Below, piece after piece: positions 22,252 to 29,904 of a stretch of DNA of 64,000 nt. Location: NCBI RefSeq assembly GCF_000143415.4, contig NW_003314337.1, positions 583,802 to 647,801 of the forward strand. Direction: 5' to 3'. The notes under the pieces were generated by a model, which made no database searches, was not told where the DNA came from, and saw only the letters and a program-made list of their open reading frames with translations. A program made the position numbers and the translations under genes. Position 1 is the first letter of the stretch. Every line of letters begins with the position of its first letter. The stretch comes from Selaginella moellendorffii (taxonomy: Eukaryota; Streptophyta; Lycopodiopsida; Selaginellales; Selaginellaceae).

Positions 22252-25200
22252 ATGGTAAGTCTTTTAGGCCAAGTAGAAAATGGCATGAGGCCACATGCCA
22301 TTCAGTAGCAACATTGGCATGCACCGATTGGGCTCTCGAGTGCAGTCCGGTTACAGATGGCGTGTAGCCTCACGCCATCTTAGGATGCAGCCTCAAGACA
22401 TCTGATGCAGTGGTGAATGGCGTGTGGCCTCACGTTATTTCCAGCTGCTAGCTTTTCATCTGTCAGCTCTAATTGTTGTGCATTTCTGAACAGGCGAGGA
22501 ATTGCGTTCTTCTTCCAGCCACTGTCAATGTGGATGCAGAGAAGGGGGAGGAGCTCACCAGTTGGACTTTCGGGATGGAAGGCGAGGATCTGATGCTGTA
22601 CAACACAGATGGTGGGAGAAAAGAATGCATGGGGATCCTCATCCAAGTGACAGACACTCCATGCAGTTCCATGCAAGAATATGGACTGGCACTTGTGGTA
22701 GAGACAGCGTCCGCCTTCAAGATCCACCTTGCACATCCTAGCGGCTTCCCGGAGGAGGGCAGCGGCTATGAGGTATTCCTAGAGGGAGCTAGGGAGAGGT
22801 TGTCCAGGAGGCCCACAATTTCAAAGACGCTGCGGGTCTATGAAGATCACATGGAATCCACGGACCTCACCTACGGCGATGTTCAAAAACTATATTCCAA
22901 CATTGAGCCGTTGAGAGTGCCTCCAGTTTGCGAAGCGAAGGGGAAGGGGGTCGATCTGGAAACTACCCCGAAGCAGAAAAGGGTGGTCAAGCTCAAGCCG
23001 ACGTCCGACTCTGCTGCTCCAAAAAAGAAGCTACTCGGTGATGCCATTGCCTCGGGTTCGAACACTACACCCACCAAAAAGAAGAGCCGCAAAGAGCAGA
23101 AAGAGCAAGAAGAGGCAGCAAAAATCGTCGCAGATAATAGTACTTGTTACTATTCCAACAAAGTATATACAATCGACGTGAGCCGTATCGAGATCCAAAG
23201 CAAATACAACCACAGGCTAGTATCTGATGAGTGGGTGGAGAAACTGAAGCAGAAGATGCTGGCAAGTCCAGTAACACCCGACATCGCAGACGTGATCTCC
23301 TACTACCGAACAATGAAGGGCGAGACGAGGTTTCCAGACTTGATCAATAGGAAGGTGTTGGACGATCAGAACGTCCGGTTCTATGCCGTCTCCGGGCAGC
23401 ATTCTAGCTTGGCGATGCAACAGATAGTTGTGGATATTATGGTGGGCGAGGAGGTGAAGAAAGTCTTCAAGACAAGAGTTGTCCGCCTGATAAAAGGCAA
23501 CTCGCCCCTCCGATCTATCATATACATCTCCCACGCGCAGAATGTCAAGCAAGAAACGTGCTACAAATCGGGTCTGCACGAGACATTGGCACGAACACGG
23601 AAGCTCTGGGTTCAACTGAAGAAGCCACAAAAACCAGGACAAGGACGTGCACTAGCAACTAGCGCCTGGCAGGTAAGCCTCGTTGCATGTGGCATAGCAT
23701 GTGGCCTCACGCCATTTCCATTGCAGGAATTCTCGAGTCTTCTCTCGAAAACACTGGGGGTCAATGACACACTCAGCATCCATAACATTCTACTCGCGAC
23801 AAAAGTTGTTTTTGACAAATGGGTAGATGTGCTGAGGAAGTACCATGACGGGGAGTTGCTAAACTCAATGGGTGTGGAGGACGGCCGGAAGCCCAATGAT
23901 TTGAAGCTCAACGCCTTGCGTTTCTCGCGGTCTCTAGACGACGACGACCTTCTGACAGTGGCTAATGCTCTTCTACGTGGTGAGGTAGTCTTCAACAAGA
24001 CCAAAATGACTCCCGGCCATATTGTGACATACGAGGACTTGTGCATGACTCTGAGAGCTCGTGCGCTATTGAAGGATTGGATCTTCGAGCAAGTGGCCGT
24101 GGAGAGGGTGAGCATCGACACCACGCAAGAGATGATGGAAGAGCTGGACTTGTCAAATGAAGACATCGATGACTACGTGAAGGGGGCCCCCAAGTTCATC
24201 GATCTGCTGCGGGATGCCACGAAAAGTAAAGCTGAGAAGTTGGATCAGTATCCAAATTTCATTAAGAGGGATGTCGACCGCCGGCTTCAGAAACAGCTCG
24301 ACCCCGCAGCAGAGGCCTATCGAGAACCTTACCGGGTATACGTGAATTCGGATGAGGATCAAAGGTGGAGGAGCATCGTTTCCCGCGGAGATGAGCAGGT
24401 CAAGAACATCTTTTGTGTGATGGACTTCACAAACGAGGAGATCACTCATGCAGACGAAGTCAGCTCCATCATTGACTTAATGGTGGGACTTGCGGAGGTG
24501 GAATCTTCAGTCCACTATATGATCTACGACTCCGAATCCTATCACAAGTTCTGGAAGGCCTTGAACGAGGTGAAGGCTCGGTTGAAAGGCAAGGAGATGC
24601 AGGAGATCCATGGTATAATGGCTAAGAAGAAGATACCGACGAATGTCCGCATCTTCACACTCGCCCTTGTTATTGGTCCTGCAGCAGAGTGGGACTGGAG
24701 TGACTTCCCAGCTTCGTTCGACAAGGCCGATCGAATTGATCTGAGGGAGGTCAATTTACCCGTGCCTGAGGAACTAAAGACGGCTATGGAGCTTTCGAAT
24801 CCAAAGAAAGCTCCAGGTGCAGCATGGGAAATGCTCAGCTGGGTCTTCAACGCAATAGCGGGTGACTCCAAGGGCAAATGCGTTGTCGAGTACAACTGCG
24901 GCGGACTATTATTTCGAGCCGCACTACTCAAGGGTGTCCCGTGTGTTGCGGTGACAAACTCCATTGAAGAGGTGACTTCAATGGAGCATATAATTACAGT
25001 TGCCAAAGAAAAACAGTATCTTCTCTACGAACCTGGTGAGTACGCACTTTAAGTTTAAATGTTATCTCACAAGCTCTGTATGCAGGAGCGTGGCCACCCC
25101 CAGATGCTGAAACGGCGTTAACAGCTACTGATGTTAGGCCGAGCTCACAACCTGCACAAGGTAAGGTCACGTGAGGCCTCACGCCATTTTGATTATAGAT

Positions 25201-26918
25201 CGTTGTGAATATTCAGACACGAGGACTGAAAAGCGCACTGGTGGCGCGTCGAAGAAGGACAAACAGACAAGCAATAGGAAAAAAGGAGGTACAAATTATA
25301 TTTGCAATGGCGTGTGGTCTCATGCCATTCCTTGCAGGAGACACTTCTTCAAAGGCAAAACAGGCAAGCACCAGCCAAGCTCAAACTGACAGTGGTCATA
25401 AAAAGCGAAAGCACGTTGGACAGTCGTCGGGATCAGAGGCGTTTGATTCGAAAAGGAAGAAGGGCAACGAAAAGATGATAGGTAATGCCTCGCGGTTATG
25501 GCGTGTGTGCTCATGCCATTCATTGCAGATCAAGGGCTGAGTGAAAGGAGCCAGTCACCACCTTCTGACTCAGATTCCTATGGCGGACTCCCCTTCCCCA
25601 ATCTCAATGGAGAGGTACAATGGATGAGGGATGCTTTTCAAGTCAGGGCCACGTTTTTCTCATCTCGTCGTCTTCAAAGGGTGCAAGAACGTGCAGAAAC
25701 CATGTTAAGACAGTCGCGTGAGGATACGGTCCTAGGTCAAGCACTAAAACAGGCTATGGATGTCTTGTATTTTGAGATGGAGACTCGGCTAGATGATTTT
25801 CCCAAGATGGTCCTGGAAAAACAAGCCATCCAGCCTGAGCAGCCTATGGAAGAAATGCAGGAGGGGGATGAGGAGCCAGAGAAAGATAATGAGCAGGAAG
25901 AGCAGAAGGACGAAGAGGAGGACAAAGAAGAGGAGGACGAAGAAGAGGAGGACGAAGAAGAGGAGGACGAAGAGGACTTGGATGGTCCTCACAATGGTGA
26001 CGATCACAATAACGACGATGACGATGATGACGACGATGGCCAGCCTGAGGTGGCCAAAGAGCAGCGGAGGAAGGTCATACAAGACAAACCATCAGGTAAA
26101 TAATAGTACATCCATTCCTAACCTTTTACCATTTCTAACATTGTCCATGTAGGTCGCAGAAGAAATGGTAAGTAGAGATTATTCAGTTGAATTAAGATAC
26201 AAACTCTAGCCTTTAGTGTCGAGGAAGGATAATGCCAAGCAAGGGTCGAAACGTATGTCCAATCCTTCAGAATCAGCAGTGCGCCCAAGTGATATCGGTC
26301 CTAGTTCCTCAATAGCAGTTGATGGTAAATACAGTATAGTCGATTCAATGTGCTAATGAGTTTGTTTTTAGTAGCACGGGAGGATACCATCTCAATCGAA
26401 GGGAGATATTTGGACATGCATATGGATCCGCTAGTGGACTCTACTTGCCTGCAAGAGTCATCAGAGCTGGTGGAGGCTACTATCCATGTCAACGCCAAGC
26501 AAGCTGACCACGCTCCACTTGATGCTGCCCATACCACTGAGTCAATCTTGTCCACGTATCCAACTGACGGTGACCAGGCGCCATTGGACCCGCATGAGGC
26601 CGCCCCAGCCGCCGAGCCGGTCGTATCCTCATTTCCAACGGACTCAACGTGTGCCCAATCGTCTGACTACGCGCCGTTGGAACCTCCCTACACCACCCCT
26701 GCTGCCTGTTCGGTCATGTCCACTTTGCCAACGGAGGCACCAGTTGAAATGGCGTGTGATCACACGCCATCGGAACCACCCCATGCCACTGTTGAGCCAG
26801 TTGTACCAGAGTCTACAGCTGAAATGGCATGTGCCCACACGCCATCGGATGCGATTGACCCCACATTGCAGAGGAGAGTATTTCCGCCCTTCACGTTTCC
26901 TCGACCAAATTGTAGATG
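22252..26918 (+). CDS. ParB-like / DNA-methylase-like cargo protein, copy 2
   Basis: Predicted exons: 22,252-22,254, 22,494-23,672, 23,727-25,035, 25,086-25,160, 25,199-25,288, 25,338-25,481, 25,529-26,095, 26,153-26,167, 26,217-26,324, 26,372-26,918. ATG 22,252 was chosen because it ends exactly at a GTAAGT donor and the acceptor at 22,493 opens the long frame. Residues ~218-330 resemble the ParB/sulfiredoxin-like fold (YNHR, then FYAVSGQHSS near 300). Residues ~715-810 resemble the second half of an N4/N6 DNA methylase: NPKKAP where HPTQKP is usual (~751), VVEYNCGG for the FxGxG loop (~780). The DPPY motif is not recognisable, so activity is doubtful. Then come a basic HKKRKH patch (~905), a Glu/Asp run (~1,045-1,107) and ~25-30-residue repeats around D(H/Y)(A/T)PLEPP. 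A 38-bp deletion near 26,907 shifts frame, so the spliced message stops with TGA at the next junction (about 1,345 residues), before the phosphatase exon. Confidence 0.6.
22255..22493 (+). other. Intron 1: separates the start codon from the rest of the cargo gene
   Basis: AAATG|GTAAGT at 22,252-22,260 and TTCTGAACAG|GCG at 22,484-22,496. 239 nt, phase 0. Contains three palindrome copies (22,280, 22,357, 22,417). Confidence 0.6.
23673..23726 (+). other. Intron 2: 54-nt stopless mini-intron with a palindrome
   Basis: CAG|GTAAGC ... CCATTGCAG|GAA. Exactly 54 nt, phase 0, and open in the reading frame, so retention adds 18 residues (including IACGLTPFPLQ) without breaking the protein. Palindrome at 23,694-23,715. 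Confidence 0.65.
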
Positions 26919-26965
26919 GTAAAATTGACTTGTACCATTTTTTATGCTGACGCATTTCATTTCAG
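25036..26965 (+). other. Cluster of eight phase-1 mini-introns and a 15-nt micro-exon
   Basis: Introns 25,036-25,085 (50 nt), 25,161-25,198 (38), 25,289-25,337 (49), 25,482-25,528 (47), 26,096-26,152 (57), 26,168-26,216 (49), 26,325-26,371 (47) and 26,919-26,965 (47). Each splits a codon after its first base, always a G. Apart from the last upstream exon (shortened by the 38-bp deletion) all internal exons are multiples of three (75, 90, 144, 567, 15, 108). Splicing joins ...KMI|DQGLSE..., ...KPSG|RRRN..., ...IAVD|VARED... without stops, which supports every boundary. Confidence 0.75.
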
Positions 26966-27828
26966 AGTCACGGCGAAAGTACTGTATCGTTTTTGATCTG
27001 AACGGTGTCCTTTTCTCCCATGAGCGTGGCTCGTCCTCGAATGTCACTGCACCCTCCAAAGCCTGCGGTCGCAAGTTGGTCAAAAGAGACAGATTCACAT
27101 TAATCACACGGGAGAAACTGCGGGATCTAATAATGACCATGCGACACTTAAAACAGAGGGCCGGGTTCAAATTGCAATTGGGAGTTTGGACATCCATGAT
27201 GCGCCACAATGCATTAACGTTGCTACAGATGATGCACGATCAGACGCGAGTAATATTACCATTTGACTTTCTCCTAACGCAGGAGGATTGCTTGACTATG
27301 GTCCATGTGAGGGGTAGCAAGCCCATCTTCGTCAAGCCAGAGGCTGTAGTGATGAACCGGACTGCTAGGTCAAGTGAAATCCTCATCATCGATGACTCGC
27401 CGATTAAAACTGCAGCGAACATGCACACATATGCAGTGCACCCCATCTCTTGCAGTATGGAAACTAGGGAGAAGAAACCGTATGTTCTGGGGGACCTTGC
27501 AAAACGGCTTGAAGCGATGGTGATAGAGAACCGGCCAGTCCAGGAGGTGGCTGCAGAAATCAACCAAATGGCAGATGGAACGGTATATCAGAAGCCATTT
27601 GATCGGACAGACACCAGTCATCATTTATGGCATGTATATTGTCTAGCCAAGCACTATCCGCATCTCCATAATCTGCTCAACCGGATGGGTTCTTCGACCA
27701 CTGAACATGAGCGTGGACGTATTAGAGAAGAGATGGCATTACTATTGGGTTTAAATCCTGATAGTGTGGAGAGTGATGAAATTCCAAGGTTATTGTATAG
27801 GCGTTGGAGGCAAAAAATAACAGTCTGA
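26966..27828 (+). CDS. FCP1/NIF-like phosphatase domain, copy 2 (open, but out of frame with upstream exons)
   Basis: The frame is open from an ATG at 26,944 (inside the preceding intron) to TGA at 27,828. The protein has VFDLNGVLF (motif I with Asn in place of the second Asp), VWTSMMRHNA (motif II region) and ILIIDDSPIK (motif IV), the order expected for FCP1/TIM50/SCP-like HAD phosphatases. The C-terminal ~90 residues are helical and charged. In copy 1 the equivalent exon is joined in frame to the ParB/methylase-like protein, so the ancestral product was a ~1,645-residue fusion. Here the 38-bp deletion upstream uncouples it. Translation from ATG 26,944 would need intron retention or a new transcript start. 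If catalytic, it would act on phospho-Ser/Thr such as a polymerase CTD, but the motif I change argues against full activity. Confidence 0.65.
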
Positions 27829-28233
27829 GATGGCATGTATTTATTTAAAAATGTAACTTATTATGGCATGGGGTTCCATGCCATTGTATTAATATTAAAA
27901 GACAATTCTTTGAGAGGATTTGCATTTACAGCATGTTATTGGAAGTCTACGAAGTTGTTTTATTAATAAGGGGAAAGTAAAGATTGAATGGGGACTTGGG
28001 CTCCACCTAGACTCGGAGCAACTGAGCCAATATTAAAAGGATGGAAAGAAATTGGACGACGATGACAAGGAGAAGAGAGAGGTGAAGCAGTGGCAGGGGG
28101 AGGAGAAGTGATTAAGTAGACATTTCCTTGTTTAAAATAAAATGGCATGTGCCTCAATGCAGTTGAATTTTGTTATATTTATATACTATATAAAGATTTG
28201 GAAACCTTATTTTACAAGTGGGATAATGACAAT
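27829..28233 (+). other. 3' flank of the cargo gene, copy 2
   Basis: AT-rich non-coding sequence with palindromes at 27,863-27,884 and 28,142-28,161, then the inverted-repeat terminus. Nearly identical to 3,205-3,622 apart from a 10-bp loss near 27,925. Confidence 0.6.
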
Positions 28234-28257
28234 TCCCACTTTAATGAAATAGAGCTT
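28234..28257 (-). repeat. Right terminal inverted repeat, copy 2
   Basis: 24 bases complementary to the left end with one mismatch. The next base (28,258) is already inside a LINE reverse-transcriptase region. Confidence 0.75.
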
Positions 28258-29904
28258 CATCGCCTTGGTGTAGATTTTGTACGCTGTGGTGAGCATCGTT
28301 ATTGGTCTCCAGTTACGCAACTCTTGAAGGTCCCCTCTCTTTGGAAGTAGTGCGATCTGGCCCTCCAGTATCTCCGCCGGGAGCTGCCCTGCTTGCTGCG
28401 CCTTCGTCCAGGCCTCCATCATCAGTGGACCAATCACCTCCCAGTTGTTCTGAAAGAATTTCGGGGGCAGTCCATCTACCCCAGGCATTTTGTCATCACT
28501 CAATCTGTTCAAGGCCTTGCGGAGATCCTCTATGGTGAGATCTGCCACGAGTTGTTTGTTCCATTCCTGTGGGACTCTATGCAGCAGAGTTTTCAACACC
28601 TTCTTTGCTGCCTGGGCTCTGGCTGTAGTCCCTGGTTGTGCTGTGTACAACTGCTCATAGAACCTTTGTGCCAGTTCTTGCATGCCTTGCTGGTCCTCTA
28701 CCAACTTTCCATCTTCTGCCTTGAGACCAAGAATGGGTGGTGAGTCTGAGACTGGGCGGATACCTCTGTAGAAGGCCTTGTTCAGCAGCCGCTCGTTTAC
28801 AGCAAATAAGTCCTCCTAAGTACGCACTCCGGAGCTCCAAGCCGCGAATTCCCTCTCCTGTAGTTCTGCTTCCCTCTGATCCAGGGCCGCTTGCCACCTT
28901 CCTGCGTCCTTGGCTGTCAGCACCATCCTCTGAGCTGCTGTCACCTTCTTCCTTGCTAGGCGCAGCTCCTTCATTACTTCGCCCTTTATCGCCCGCTGTC
29001 TCTCTCTTAGCTGGTCCGAGCAGCCTTGTAGCACTGTGGTGAGCACTAGTTCGCTTCCCTCCAGAATCCGACTAACTTGTGCCGCTGCCTGTGCATCTGC
29101 CAGGGTGTGGATTGAGATGGCTCGCTGCACTGCTTTACCTTTGTCTTTCTGGAGCTTGATTGTACACCGGACTGGGTCGTGGTCCGAAAAAGAGGGGAAA
29201 CATGGCCACGTCTTGAGACTCCCGCCATCTTTTCTCACTCTAGGGGAGGCATAGATCCTGTCCAGTTGTGATTGATAGCTTGTTGACTCCCGATGGGTGT
29301 AGAGGTGTGCATGGGGGGCGAATCCTTCCTTGTGCTGCAGGTCTACGAGGTCCAGCTGTTCTGCCAGTGCCAGCCATTGTAGTTGTTCCCGGCCCTGGAT
29401 GGTCTCTTGGCCTCCTCTCCTGTCCTCTGTGTTTTCCACCATGTTGAAATCCCCTATCACCAGCCAATGCTCTGCCCGGCCTCTTGTTTTCACTCGAAGT
29501 TCTTCCCAGAAAAGGGTCCGAGCCTGTCTATTGGTTGGGGCGTAGACGTTTAGGATCCCCACTCGTCCAAAGTGCAAGCTGAGCACCAGGAGCTGCGCTC
29601 TCCCGGGCACCAACACTTCATGATCCCTCGCTTGCGCTGACCATCTGGTGGAAACCACAATGGCTGTGCCCCCCCCTAGCCTGGACCGAGCTGCTACCGC
29701 TGCGTTCCACCAAGTTTTCCCTCTCATGCCGAAGTTGTAGTCCGGTTCAGCGTCCATCTTGTGTTCCTGGATGCATAGAAAGTCTATCCCGCCTTCCAGT
29801 CCCAACTCCCTTATATGTGACTTGAGTTGGATTTTTTTGTTGAGCCTACTGTCCGTGGAACTGAGGCCTCGGCAGTTCCATGTCAAGCACGTTAGGGTCG
29901 TCAT
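28258..29904 (-). pseudogene. LINE ORF2, copy A (endonuclease and start of RT)
   Basis: Begins at ATG 29,904, overlapping the ORF1 stop as ATGA. The AP endonuclease part is complete: WNCRGL, CIQEHK, NVYAPT, GDFNMV, LDRIYAS, SDHDPV. A TAG at 28,818-28,816 stands where copy B has CAG (T-Q-E-D). The frame then reads on through EGQIALLPKRGDL into the RT, and at 28,257 continues into the inverted repeat of the neighbouring element. Not functional. Confidence 0.85.

Larger units (their letters stand above)
16105..28161. repeat. Dispersed 22-bp palindrome family of the element (about 25 copies)
   Basis: The consensus has arms ATGGCRTG and CAYGCCAT around an NGGCCN centre; the complement reads the same. 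Starts: 16,105, 16,158, 17,499, 17,556, 19,402, 19,472, 19,570, 20,170, 20,211, 20,281, 21,145, 21,224, 21,383, 21,518, 22,280, 22,357, 22,417, 23,694, 25,166, 25,307, 25,498, 26,749, 26,824, 27,863 and 28,142 (the first two and the last are degenerate). Copy 1 of the element has seven more (538, 679, 870, 2,087, 2,162, 3,239, 3,531). The copies at 2,087 and 26,749 are in exons; the one at 2,087 is a perfect 22-bp palindrome. None was seen in the LTR nest, the LINE array or the gypsy region. Confidence 0.85.
15563..28257. mobile_element. 12.7-kb DNA transposon-like element with 24-bp TIRs and two divergent genes
   Basis: The left end reads AAGCTCTATTTCGTTAAAGT and the right end is its inverted complement (28,234-28,257; one mismatch in 24). 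Inside are a DDE-like transposase on the minus strand (16,179-19,319), a 2.9-kb intergenic region, and a large spliced gene on the plus strand (22,252-27,828). A 22-bp palindrome recurs about 25 times within these limits and not outside, apart from the other copy at 1-3,646. The right end of copy 1 terminates at the same base, which supports the boundary. No target duplication is visible: the left flank ends CCAGGACT and the right flank is a truncated LINE. The N-terminus of the transposase resembles En/Spm-type plant transposases, but the tips are not CACTA. Confidence 0.7.

Noticed and set aside
21821-22258. Arg/Ser/His-rich ORF in the leader region
   Set aside because: Produced by the CTCGCGCTCGCA tandem repeat; no conserved features. 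The real coding start is better placed at 22,252.
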